This document shows positions 13,385-24,977 of a stretch of 64,000 nucleotides of DNA, piece by piece. This DNA comes from Rotaria macrura (taxonomy: Eukaryota > Rotifera > Eurotatoria > Philodinida > Philodinidae), in NCBI GenBank assembly GCA_900239685.1, contig OENT01000033.1:62001-126000 (forward strand). The letters are read 5' to 3'. The position numbers and the translations under genes are program-made. The number at the start of each line of letters is the position of its first letter. The stretch's first letter is position 1. The notes beneath the pieces were generated by a model that was not told the DNA's origin, did no database searches, and saw nothing but the letters and a program-made list of their open reading frames with translations.

Positions 13385-16300
13385 ATGGTTTACGGTATTC
13401 TAATAGAAAGTATTATCCAAAGTTTTATTCTTGAAAAATACGATAAAATACTTTTGGAACAAATCGAAGAACATGTACAACATTCTTTAACTAGTCTGAA
13501 TCTTTTTGAACTCTACGATGATAATCTGATGGTTGGCATTGCTGAAGGTACGAGTTCCTTTTAATCATTTATTCTTAGGTGTCTTTAAACAAATTATAAG
13601 TTTGGTTTTCTCTTAATTAAAAGTTTCTAATACGCCATGTAAACAATTATTTTTAATCAACTATATCCATGAAAGAAAAATCTGATTAACATAATACAAC
13701 ACGCATCTTCTCGCTTCCGCTTCTCACATTCATGTCTATATCTATATCTACTTATTTATCTACATCTACATATCTATGCCTATAAATAGATCTCTATTCA
13801 AACTAATATACATATTTATATATAAAAGTAGTCCGTTTATTGGAAAGGGTAAATTACAAAAGAATCAAAGATATGATCTATGGAATTTTACTTGAGAGTT
13901 GTCGATACGGAATTAATGATAGATATGGCAAAGCTGTATGGAATAGGATAGCAGATCGATTGAATTTAAAATATGCGTCATTTACGAGACTTGGTCTTTA
14001 TGACGAATCATTATTACAAATGATTTCTGAATGTAGGATACAATCGTCATGCATATCTATATATATTTATATATGTATAAGTAATGTATGCATATATTTC
14101 CTTTAGCTTTATCGGAAATCTTACATGAAGGTGAACCTGATTTATATATGCAACATTTTGGTGTATGTTTTGTCAAATTTTTCACAAATTACGGTTATGA
14201 TAAAATCTTACGTGTCGCCGGAAGACACTTTCGAGATTTTCTTCATTCCATTGATCAATTGCATGATTCAACTAGGTTTAGTTTTCCAAAAATGAAATCA
14301 CCATTATTTCATGTGACGGAAGAAGATGACAATGGTGCTATATTACATTATAAGTAATATGGTTCAAATTATTTCAATAGAATAACGAAAATGAAAATCA
14401 CGACTATGATGTTTTCTTTTTCTTTTTAATTATTTTTGTAGATCAAAACGTCATGGTTTCCAAAAGTATGTTGTTGGACAATTACAAGAATGTGCTTTGA
14501 AATTTTTCCATGAAGAGATAAATGTTATTATTCAAAATGAGATGTCGACAAATGAACGTAAGAATTCAAAATAGATGTATCGATAAAGAAAGAAGTTTAT
14601 TTGTCTAGATAGTCACATTATTTTCCGTGTAAACTTTAAAAATAATGTTGCCCGCTCAATGCAGAGACGTCTTATGCAAGGTCCAAAACTGCCCGATGTG
14701 ACAAGTTCAACATTTTTCAAAGTAAGTAAATCATATACTTGTGTAAGCATGATTTGATATATAGATAATCATTGGAAATAAACACAAGAACTTCGATATC
14801 ATACATTTTTTAACAACTCCATGACTTCTTTCGTATGACTACAACAATCTTTCTTTCTTCATCTATAGGTATTTCCATTTTCTATTTTACTTGATCCACA
14901 CATGCGCATCTTCTATTTGGGCGAGTCAATTAGAAGTGTTTTTCCAGATGGTGTCGTGCTAATTGGTCGTTTCTTGGAAGATGTATTTCTTCTTATTCGA
15001 CCAGACATAACACTTGAATGGAGCAAAGTTTGATATTTTTCTTTGAAATACTTTTGAAAACAAAAAATAATGAGAATATATTTCCTAGGTAATAGCATAC
15101 GGTCAACATACTGTATTTGTTATTGAAAGTAAAATTCCACTTCGTACAAATTCGCCCATAGCCATGAACAAAAGCAATGTAAATAGTATACAAATACGTC
15201 TCAAAGGACAAATGAAATTAGTTCCAAGTTGGAATATGATTGCTTTTCTTTGTCATCCAATGTATGTTTTTAATGTCAGATAGGAGTTTTCTTTATGAGT
15301 GAAAATCTTAATCTAGATTATCAACAACAGAAGACATGCAATCTGTTGGTTTATGTTTACATGATTTAAATTTCTATGATGGTAGCAGTGAAATTCTCAT
15401 CGCTGGGTTACAACACGCTCGAACACTACAAGCAGCTATTGATAAACAACATGCATGGATAACGAAATTACAAAGTTCAAAATTAGAATTACAAGAATGG
15501 CGTCGAAAAGGCAAACGACTTTTATATTCAATGATGCCAAGACATATCGCACACATGTTACAAGATGGTGTTCTAGCAAATTCAATATGTGAAGTAAATG
15601 TCATAATAAAACATATTATTTGTAGAATAAAAAAAAGGCCATTGACATGTATATATATATACATTTTTATTCTAATTTTATTTAAAATAGTCTCATAAAT
15701 TGATCACCGTTCTTTTCGGATATTCGACTGATTTTAAGGAAGTTGTACAAAAACTAAATCCACAACAAATCGTCGAATCCATCAATGCTACAGTGAATGC
15801 ATATGATCAATGTACAGAACGTTTTGATGTATTTAAAGTTGAAACTAAGGCTGATTCATCGTATATGGTTGTAGCTGGTATACAAGATCGTCCAGTTCAA
15901 CAAAAACGACGGGAATCCACAGCAGTATTGTTATTCTTTTCTTATGAAAAAATCAATTATTATATTTCCTTTTCTATTTATTTAACAGAGTCAATCAACG
16001 ACATACAGTCTTTCAATAGGAGATGAATTAGGATCTGAATTGAAAAATCCATTAGGTCTTAATCAAGCAGAACTTGTTGCTGGTCTTGCGCTTGAATTAG
16101 TGAAAAGTGCTAAAAAAGTTATCAATCCTATTACTAAACAACCATTTCGCGTTAAATTTGGTAGAAAAATTTTCTTTCCTGCATTTTATTTTTTTGTTCA
16201 TCAATACGGAAAGATTTTGCTCTTATTAGGTTTTCATTCTGGTTCAGCTGTTGGAGGAATAGTTGGTGCAAAAAATTTCCAATACTGTTTATTTGGTGAT

Positions 16301-16928
16301 ACAGTCAATACAGTACGATAATTACAATTCTAATGTTTCTATTAACGTTTGACTCGTCTTTTTTTTTCTTCGTATTTATTTAAGGCTAGTCGAATAACAA
16401 CATCAGGCGAAGTAAAACATTTGATCATAGAATGATATTTTAAATGTATTTGAAATTTTTTCTCCTAGTCGAATAGAATTCATTTTAGTAGTACATCATA
16501 TGAAATTTTAAAAGATTCACCATATTTCGAATTTCAATATAGAGGAAAAACTGAATTAAAAGTGAGCTAAATATTTTATTATTTGTTTCCCAAATATTTT
16601 CAATTAGCAATATAAATTTTAGGGTAAAGGATCATTTGAAACATATTGGGTGCTTGGCTCAACAGAAGCTTACTTAGTGGCGTGTGATGAAGCTGCATTC
16701 AATATCAGTGATGGTGAACATACAAAATTTAATCATGTGCAACAGGCAACTGTATTTGAAAATAATGCTCACACAAATTTTCAATATACATCTGATGAAT
16801 GTATAAAACCACTAAGACGACCGTCTCTCATGAACATTCTTAATAAAAGAACATCGATTGTCGATAGTCAATGTCCATTTAGAAGTCATATAATGCAAGT
16901 AGAATCACATACGAATCACAATGACTAA
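13385..16928 (+). CDS. Soluble guanylate cyclase, beta class (atypical Gyc-88E-like)
   Basis: Thirteen exons: 13385-13547, 14107-14353, 14442-14557, 14609-14721, 14869-15027, 15089-15261, 15317-15593, 15691-15924, 15989-16160, 16230-16312, 16385-16411, 16469-16561 and 16623-16928, all phase-consistent, 720 residues. It converts GTP to cGMP when the N-terminal haem binds NO or O2. Domains in order: H-NOX (1 to about 185) with proximal haem ligand H107 in DQLHDS and the YxSxR haem-propionate motif at 136-140; H-NOX-associated domain; signalling helix (about 380-415); class III cyclase domain; and a Ser-rich tail. The purine-recognition residues are kept (E in FKVET, C in YCLFGDTVN). The first metal-binding aspartate position reads FGYSTDF and there is a one-residue insertion after KVET, so it probably needs a partner subunit. 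An alternative first exon lies at 13873-14032. The intron at 16161-16229 is 69 nt and stop-free. Confidence 0.9.
13873..14032 (+). CDS. Alternative first coding exon of the guanylate cyclase
   Basis: This 160-nt exon starts MIYGILLES and ends at a phase-1 donor (GAAT|gtagg). It is homologous to exon 1 (13385-13547), which starts MVYGILIES and also ends in phase 1. Either one splices in frame onto the exon at 14107, giving 719 or 720 residues. The intron that contains it (13548-14106) is 559 nt, far longer than its neighbours, leaving space for a second promoter. Joining exon 1 to this exon would need a pyrimidine-poor acceptor at AAAG|AT just before the ATG and would duplicate the H-NOX start, so mutually exclusive use is the simpler reading. 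Confidence 0.72.
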
Positions 16929-17895
16929 GATATAATATAGGTGTTGTTTTTGTGTTGTGTCTATTTTTGTGTTAAAAATAAATCGGCTTGAAAAAAAAAT
17001 TAATTTCATTATGATGACTAGGATAGATGCCTTGAAGCCGGATGTAGATTGACACATTATGAATCCTGAAGATTTTCAAGAACCTTTGAAGAAATACTAT
17101 CAAAAGATAATATTTAGGAACATTTGAGAGAAAGGTTATTGTACATGTAAGTAATACTTTTATGGCGAGTACATCATTGCACAATATTATTTAAAATAAT
17201 GAAAAATATTTCTTTTAATATTCATTTTTTAGTCTAAGCTCGTATGCATATTTTTCTCTATAGTTTTGATTGGAATAGTTTAGTGAGACTTGAACCAATA
17301 TGTCGATTCTTTAATTTGAACAAGAGTTAGGAATAAGGTTTTATTTCTTTTTTTACAAGTATAATTTCATTTAATAGGCCTTCATCTGAACAACGAGCAA
17401 TCTATGATATGAATATATATGATACGATTTGTTTTTTTTTCCTTGTTAATTAGCCTCGTTTGATATGGTTTCATCAAAATATATGAAGACTCAGATTCAT
17501 AGCAATAACACTAACATTGTCGTACATGCTCATTAGTCAACTTCTTAAATGATATGCATCATTAAGTTTTAGAATCTATCTTTGGTATAGAATAGCGTTC
17601 TCAACATAATATGACTGAATAACCATTTTTTATTGTCGATATATGTTTCCTTTATTAATCATTACAGTAGGGAAAATATTGCATAATTCTGATTACAAAA
17701 ATATTTTCGCTGTATTAAAACTTGATATCATGACTATGATAATCAATAAATAGATCAATCATATGTCATCGCATTTAATACGCATGATCGCACATATTTA
17801 TATATACATAAATATGGTTACTTGTTTTTTTAAATCTTTGTTTGCTTTTGTTTTGCACATTACAGTATTACGTAGTCAAACTTCTACCACCTCTC
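16929..17895. other. Intergenic spacer
   Basis: Holds an AATAAA at 16977-16982, about 50 nt past the cyclase stop. The rest is AT-rich with no gene. A candidate splice acceptor (cacattacag, ending 17865) just before the next gene leaves open a short upstream exon for it. Confidence 0.5.
16977..16982 (+). terminator. AATAAA polyadenylation signal
   Basis: Canonical hexamer 49 nt downstream of the guanylate cyclase stop codon. Confidence 0.55.
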
Positions 17896-18804
17896 ATGTT
17901 TATAGTTAAACCTCCGATCATTTTTAATGATCCCAGAAATGATAGTAAGAAAAAGAAAGTTTTACAGAGGTATGATTCATCAGGTCCAGCAAATGCAACA
18001 AATCATAATTATGATCTTCGTTTAATCGTTGTTCGACATGGCGAACGTATTGACAAAAGTCTTGGTCAAGATTGGTATGATCAAGTGTTTGGTGGTGTTC
18101 CATCAGCACCTCTGAAAGCTTATAAAAATCCACATTTACCACACCGACTACCACCGCGTTCAAATACTTTATTGTATTTATTAGATCCGCCGATAACACG
18201 TATCGGTGAGCAAGAAGCATTTCGAAAAGGAAAACAATTGGCAAAAGTCGGTGCAACAGTTGATTATTGTTATTCATCACCTGCATCACGAAGTGTGATT
18301 ACGGCTAATGCAGTATTAAAAGGTATGAATTGTAGCCATGTACCCATTCGTCTTGAACCATATTTATTTGAACCGATGAGTTGGAATTCTGGATTATTAA
18401 TACTCAAAAAAATGCACCCGTTCATGTCAAGAGGTGATTGGAGCAATGCAGGTTATAATGTTGATCAACATTATTCACGTCTTAGCAATCATCTAAATCC
18501 TCATGAAACTGTAACAGATTATTACTATCGAACTCAGAGTTTTTTTCAATCGATTGAACGTCATCATGGTCAAATTTTATCAAATCCATATGCCGGACTT
18601 CTTCCACGACGTCGTCAAAGTGTACTTATTGTTGGCCATGCATCATCAACGGATATGTTTTCAACTATTGCACTAAGAAAACCTTTTAATGTTGATGAAC
18701 TTGGTAATCAGGCTGATAAAGCTCCATATTTGCATACAGTTGTTCTTGAACGAGATTCTATTAATCGCATTTGGTATATTCGTCCTTTTCTGCATTACGT
18801 TTAA
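17896..18804 (+). CDS. Histidine phosphatase (PGM-like, UBASH3/STS type), copy 1
   Basis: Single exon, 302 residues from ATG 17896. Histidine-phosphatase (phosphoglycerate mutase-like) fold: the catalytic RHG motif reads VVRHGER (H48), the conserved YSSPASRS block follows, and the second catalytic histidine lies in LIVGHAS. These enzymes form a phospho-histidine intermediate. The W-Y spacing after RHGER and the overall length resemble the C-terminal domain of UBASH3/STS protein phosphatases, but no UBA or SH3 domain is present. The substrate cannot be told from sequence. The open frame runs upstream to 17842 without another ATG; a splice acceptor at about 17865 means an upstream exon is possible. 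A tandem paralogue starts 340 bp downstream. Lack of introns contrasts with most neighbours. Confidence 0.85.
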   Translation: MFIVKPPIIFNDPRNDSKKKKVLQRYDSSGPANATNHNYDLRLIVVRHGERIDKSLGQDWYDQVFGGVPSAPLKAYKNPHLPHRLPPRSNTLLYLLDPPITRIGEQEAFRKGKQLAKVGATVDYCYSSPASRSVITANAVLKGMNCSHVPIRLEPYLFEPMSWNSGLLILKKMHPFMSRGDWSNAGYNVDQHYSRLSNHLNPHETVTDYYYRTQSFFQSIERHHGQILSNPYAGLLPRRRQSVLIVGHASSTDMFSTIALRKPFNVDELGNQADKAPYLHTVVLERDSINRIWYIRPFLHYV

Positions 18805-18839
18805 AACTTTGTAAAACATAATAATGTTTTGAACATTCA

Positions 18840-18845
18840 AATAAA
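18840..18845 (+). terminator. AATAAA polyadenylation signal
   Basis: Hexamer 36 nt after the stop of the first histidine phosphatase. The remaining spacer to 19144 shows nothing else. Confidence 0.5.
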
Positions 18846-19144
18846 TATATTTCCAAAGAATCTAAACCATGCAATGATACAGTTTGATTCATGGTCAAAC
18901 ATAAATTGAGTGTATCTATTATAACTATGTGTCCATGAGAAATGCGCAAAAAAAGATAACCTTGAATGTTGTGCAAACTTTGTTTACTCGCTCGAAATTA
19001 GAGGGAAGGAAAAAGAAAGTATGTTTTGACTGTATACATGTGTTTTCAAGTGTATACACGATAAAATGAGACAGTCATAAAAAAAAAGGAATACAGTTAA
19101 AAAATCAATCTTATTCAGGTAAAATAATCAAACAGAAATCGGCA

Positions 19145-20200
19145 ATGAGCGAAGCAATAAACAATGATGATTTATTACCCGTCGGCGTTGGTTCCTTGTC
19201 CGACTATACCCCGAATAAACTTCAACTTCTACTATCATTACCAATACCTATTACAATAGAAGCATCTCAACAAATATCGCCTACTGAACATATAGATTCT
19301 TCTAAATTAGAAAAAGAATCATCAACGAAAATTAAGACGTCATCGAAGAAAACGAATTTCATTCGTTATTTAATACCGAAAACACGTTTTCGTTCTTCAT
19401 CGGCTCAACTGGAACAAGATAAACGTATTCAACAACCAACATCATCGAATTCTACTGATCATTGTGACATACGTTTTTTAATTATCAGACATGGGGAACG
19501 TGTCGATCGTTATTTTGGTTCCCATTGGTATATGTCAGCATTTGATCAACAAAATCAATATCGTCCATATCATAGAAATTTTCCATCAAGTTTACCTATT
19601 CGATCCAATAGAGTACTTTGGGCACTTGATACACCATTAACAACTTATGGTTTGAATGCTGCCAAAAAACTTGGTCGCACATTAAGTACCAAAGGTTTTC
19701 AACCTGCATACGTTTATTCATCACCTGCTATGCGTTGTATATTGACAACCATACAGATCTTAAAAGGACTCGGTCTAGAAAATTCTATACCTATTCGTAT
19801 CGAACCTGGTTTGCTAGAATTAGGTGCTGCCAGATTTGGCATGAATATTTTTTATCAACCTATGGATTGGCATAAATATGGTATTAATATTGATCTATCG
19901 TACAAACCTATACTAACGTATATTCCTCCATTCGAGCAAGAAAATGCGTATTATCTTCGTTCGAAATACGTCATTCGTGAAATAGAAAAATTTCATGGCG
20001 ACACATCAAAATTAGTTAATATTCTTCTTATTGCTCATGCAACATCGCCAGAAACATTAACATGGGATTTAATTGGTAAACAACCCAATGTTAATGATTT
20101 ATATAGAATTTCATTAAATATATCTTACTTACAAACGGTCATAACTGAACGTAAACAAGAAAATCGATTCTGGTCCGTAAAACCTGTACGTTGGACTTAA
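19145..20200 (+). CDS. Histidine phosphatase (PGM-like, UBASH3/STS type), copy 2
   Basis: Single exon, 351 residues. A Ser/Lys-rich N-terminal region of about 105 residues with no known domain precedes the phosphatase fold: LIIRHGERVD (H116), YSSPAMRC, and the second histidine in LLIAHATS. It shares layout and many positions with the gene just upstream (same HGER block, same W-Y spacing, same W-x-[IV]-[RK]-P near the end), so the two are a tandem duplication that has diverged widely. Both catalytic histidines are intact and activity is expected. Substrate unknown. It is convergent with the TDP-43 gene, whose stop lies 174 nt away. Confidence 0.85.
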   Translation: MSEAINNDDLLPVGVGSLSDYTPNKLQLLLSLPIPITIEASQQISPTEHIDSSKLEKESSTKIKTSSKKTNFIRYLIPKTRFRSSSAQLEQDKRIQQPTSSNSTDHCDIRFLIIRHGERVDRYFGSHWYMSAFDQQNQYRPYHRNFPSSLPIRSNRVLWALDTPLTTYGLNAAKKLGRTLSTKGFQPAYVYSSPAMRCILTTIQILKGLGLENSIPIRIEPGLLELGAARFGMNIFYQPMDWHKYGINIDLSYKPILTYIPPFEQENAYYLRSKYVIREIEKFHGDTSKLVNILLIAHATSPETLTWDLIGKQPNVNDLYRISLNISYLQTVITERKQENRFWSVKPVRWT

Positions 20201-20374
20201 ACCTTCGATGTTTTCTTGCTGTTTCTTTTCTTTTCTTTTTTTTCTCTAAATGTCCTCTCTCTGTACAGACACATACACATTTAAAAACATGACAATAACT
20301 GAAGTGCACGAAAAAGAAAAAAAGAAGAAAAAAAAACATGTATGAAAGTCGAGAAAGAAAAAACAATAGAACTC

Positions 20375-22109
20375 CTATCGATAGTGTTGTTGCCAAATAG
20401 CGGCCGCTTCTTCATGTGCACTACTCCAATAGGATTGTTGACCATTAGAAAATTGTCCTTTTGGTGTACTCGTTGTTGTTGCACCATATTGTTGAAAAAA
20501 TCTTTGCATCATATCGGTATTTGCTGTTTGACCATATGGTTGATGATAATGTGAAGGAGCTGGCGACGCACCATAAGCTGTTAACGTACGTAAACTACTA
20601 TGATCAGGTTTAGCTCGTTTAAATGTTGACGAAGGATAATCACCAATAGCAGACAGCTTATTCTTCGGCTCAGCTGGTCCTACTGTTACACTACAGCCTA
20701 GATAAGAACAAAAGATAAGAAATTTCATAAGTTAAATGAACTATCATTAATTACCATGAATGATATGTGTACCAAATAATGTTCGTACAATATTTGAATC
20801 ATGAAATGTAACAAACGCAAATGAACGTGCAGGCTTTGGTATATAAACATCTTTGATAGGTCCATATTTTGAAAAGTACTGTCGTAAATCATCCGGTGTT
20901 ACATTGTCAGGTAACCGCGCAACAAAAATTTTCCGAGCATATTCAGGCTCGTGTGCACTCGTCTATGAAAGAGGGCAATATTAATTTTATCATATAAGAT
21001 TCTAATCATTTTTAATAAGTAAAAAGAACATAGAGAAAAAGAGTTCATTCTCTAAATACTGATAAGATAAATACGAATAAAAGTTAGCATGACGCATGCC
21101 ATTCGCTCGTCAATCTTTTTTAATTCTTAATTATCTTTTTTTCTGAATAATCTCTTATGAAGAAAGATTGAGTGATGAGATTTGTTTTTATTAAAAAAAT
21201 CCTTACTTTAGAATCCGGAATTTTCACATCAACATGTCGTCCATCAATAAAATGTCGTTTATTAATAACTGCCAATTGTGATTCATAATTTTTAAATCGA
21301 ATAAAACCAAATCCACGTGATTGTCCAGTTGAATCACGTTTAATCTATTAGTTTTGTTTTCCAATGAAATAATTACAGGTTTTATGTATGTATTAATAAT
21401 TTGTTTGAATTCGTTTTACCTCACAGAATACTAGTTCACCAAATGCTTCGAAACATTTTTTAACATCAGCTTCAAGACTTCGATAGCTAATGCCAAGAAC
21501 AATTAGATCAACACAACGATGATCGGAATCGTTTTCATTGTCGTTCGTAGTTTCATGTGCATAATCAAGTTTTTGAGTTTTAACTTGTCCTATTGATGAT
21601 ATTGTTGAGTCTTCTTGTTGTTCACCGACTCCTTTTCGTTTAATATCCGATATAATAGCTATTTGAAAGATTATCAATTTAATACATCTTTGAAACATTT
21701 TCAACTTACGTTTGGAATAAACAGTAATATAAATTGTATCTCTATCCCAAATGCCATCCGGATGATAGAGTTTTCCGTCGGCTACTCGAACACTTAGAAA
21801 TAAACAAAAGCAAACCGAAAGTTATTTTATTTTCTGAAACCATAATAAGTTAGATGCAAAATGGGAGGGGCAATTAACCACCGCGTATTTCACTCAACAC
21901 GCACGATAATAATAATAATAATAAAGAACAAACACGTTCACTCACCCTCTCCACACACTCGTCTCAGAATTCCGATATTTCAATGCACTCACACCTTGAA
22001 ATTGAGCAGCGAGTGTACTCAAGGAAACGGAACCATCCATGCCATCATCAACTGGAATTTCAACGATTTCACTATTGGACTTCAATTCATCAGCGACGCG
22101 TATAAACAT
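20375..22109 (-). CDS. TARDBP: TDP-43 orthologue (two-RRM RNA-binding protein)
   Basis: Six exons: 22109-21946, 21792-21710, 21658-21420, 21344-21207, 20962-20755 and 20697-20375, in phase, 384 residues. The N-terminal ubiquitin-like oligomerisation domain is recognisable (FIRV, LSTLAAQF, ALKYRN and RGVRVADGKL blocks line up with human TDP-43). A KRK basic motif follows at the NLS position. RRM1 (about 132-205) has LIVLGI and RGFGFIRF; RRM2 (about 219-285) has IFVARL and RSFAFVTF. TDP-43 binds UG-rich RNA and regulates splicing and mRNA stability in the nucleus. The C-terminal tail is only about 100 residues and is rich in Gln, Ser, Tyr and Ala rather than being the long Gly-rich prion-like region of vertebrates. 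The N-terminal domain, the split of RRM1 over two exons and the spacing between RRMs make the orthology firm. Confidence 0.93.
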
Positions 22110-24836
22110 GATTTGCCTTTTCTGTTTGTTGATTAAATCTATGAAATGATATTCAACAAGAATGTTTATCTAAATGATTCGAAATTATCTATTATTCTAA
22201 GTACTACAGAGAGAGTACGAGGGTAAACGAAGTAGAATAGTAGTAGTTTATTTCATTCATAAGTGTTCGTGATTGAAGAAAAGAAAAGTTTGTTTGGCTA
22301 TCAGCGTTTCAGTCATAAAAATCAGAACGATCAATACAGACTGAATACTATAGATGTCTCTAACAAGCGTACTCCGTGGATAATCACGAACTCTTAAAAA
22401 ATATTGTATAATAGAGCAAGATATTTAGAAAGTTATCAAAATTTGATGTATACGAAATAGTTCATCGAAAAATATTTCAGCACATAACATGAAAACTATG
22501 ATTTACACTCAACAAGCAAAATTACTCAATTCAAATCGTTTTTTTATGAAATAAAGATCTCAATAGAGAAGTAATAGTGATCTGCTAATTCTTTAAAAGT
22601 GGCATCCATTACGTAAAAAAATATTTATAGATAAACTAAATAAAAAAACAGAAATTATGTTTGTTTACTTTACTAAATGGTCATGTATTAGCTGACACTT
22701 AGCAAGAAACAAGCAATAAATGCTTAGGGCTTTCTTATCATCGGGCGTGTCGACAAAATAATAAAGCTTGAGATGATATCGATCTGTTTTTCAATATGCC
22801 AAATTAATAAATAGCATTTTTTTTAAATCGATTCAAACAAACTAATGTCTAACCGATCGTATCTCTCCAATGAAGAGTAGTTTATCGAAGCAATATTCGT
22901 ACATTAATTATATAAGAAGAAAAACTAAATCTGTATACAATATTATTTGTCATACACGAACCGATTCACTATCATGAATGTATGTAATTATATTGTATGC
23001 ATAGAAATATAACTATCTATGGTGAGATTTTATGTAAAAAATGAAGTCATAGAGGATGACTTTGCTTCGCTTATCATACGAAGAAAAAGTGTCGTAACAT
23101 TTGGTTGTCCCTTCATCAATCGATAAACGTTGACCTACGATTGTTGGTGAGAATGTTCGTTCTATTTGAAAAAAAATGATTCATTTTTTTCTCTCAATGA
23201 TATAATTACAACTATTAAAATAGAAATTGATACTCAATGCTACCTAAATTTTTTCATGATATAGAATCCAGTGACTTACATTACTTCGACCAACGTCGAC
23301 TTGGTAGATTTCATGTTTTTTATAGCAATATCTGACATAGTAGATATTATTATGTACATGTTATTAGTACCCAGGTAGAAAGAACAGTGCCCAATAGAAT
23401 TTTAAATAAAAATTGACATACATTGCGTATTTGCTGTTACATTAACTATATCTCACTTTTAAGAATTTGAAGATTTGAAAAAGAAGATCCTATGAATAAT
23501 TGACAGTCTCTAGAATATAATACATATAAAAGATCAATTTTTTGTTCACTCTCTTGATCTTGACAACATAAACTAACATTATAATTGAACTGTGCTTTTA
23601 TTACTGTTATGATGTTCAAATTCAATCGAAAGTTATTCTCTCTGATTGATAGACCTATATGCATTGGTTTGTTGATACGATATGACTGTTTATCATTCTC
23701 ATGCATGCAGACATTCATAGGATTCTTGTATGAAACCTGAACGATAGATAAATCATAGCTGTATGGAATGATAATAATAAATACCAAATCTTAGTGTACT
23801 TGACAGATAAGAAAAAAGTGTTTATTTTCTAAAACTGTTCTACTGATGGAAATTAATCTGTTGACTTTTAGACAAATCAAAACATGACAACTTAGAAGCA
23901 AAATGTCTAGTCTGCTATCTGTAAATAGTTACCTTAAAATAATACATACACATTAATACTTCTTTTATTGTATACATATATATTTATATGTATACATACG
24001 TTATATGTGTACATGTTCTTTGAGATTTCATCTTCTTTGACATTGTTTATCTACGAACAAGCAATATTAACCGCGGTGATGCCTTATTTTACAATCGTTT
24101 GACTATTTCTAATCAGTATTTTGATTCTAAGGATTCCTGATGTTTGAAGCAATGAGTACGTTCTCTCGTATTCGATTAACAAAGTCTAATTTCGTCTGAA
24201 TAGGTGGTGGTCAACTCTCGAGTCCAAGTCGATTGAAATAGTCAATGAAATATTACATGTACATCGAATCTTACTTTTTATGAAAATCCACGTTCTTATC
24301 AAAGAATCTGATGACTGATAGGGTAGGATTTCGCTTGTTTGACAGTCTTTTGGAAGTGCTACAAAATCTTATAAAAATATCAACAAAAAGATTCTGGCCT
24401 CTGATAAAAATTCAAAGAATGCGCGTCTTGAGCAATAATTTTGTACTCATTTTAACTGGTATTTAGAACGTTCCTATCGGAGAAAATTTCATTGGAGTAA
24501 AATTATTTTGATATTATGAATCAGCATAAAAAGCTGATTAGATCTGTGCGAGCTTCAAATGTTTTCATTTTTCCTCAGGATGATAGTCTTCCCTCTTCTG
24601 CAGAAGGGATTAGTAAAGCAATGAATTCTTCCAAAACCATACTTTAGCAATCCAAATGAAACCCATGCCATGTATTTTAAGAAAAAGAATTCATGGAAAC
24701 ATTTGAAACTCATATGGCTCTACTCGTATGTGTATGGTGATTCTTAATAGCATATTAATTTTACTGAAACGAAATTCTTCGTAGTCAAAGTCTAGTAAGT
24801 AACCTTGAAATAAGTGTGTTAGCATTCCCGTTCATA

Positions 24837-24977
24837 AGCGTTCCGTTCCCAAGGAATGGGAACACATCTCAAATTTCGTTTTAACCATTACCTCGATACA
24901 GCAATAGTGGCATATATATTGTCTGACAATTTTATGAATTTTTGTAACGTGTTCCCCGTTCTTGGGAACGGAACGCT
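24837..24977. mobile_element. Small foldback/MITE-like element
   Basis: Arms 24837-24865 and 24949-24977 are inverted copies matching at 26 of 29 positions, beginning AGCGTTCCGTTCCCAAG. Each arm also contains its own hairpin (GTTCCC...GGGAAC). The core is AT-rich and non-coding. No clear target-site duplication, so the superfamily is open. Confidence 0.55.

Noticed and set aside
23446..23787. 113-codon open frame on the minus strand
   Set aside because: No family, no splice context, and the flanks are full of stops; may be chance or a dead gene.
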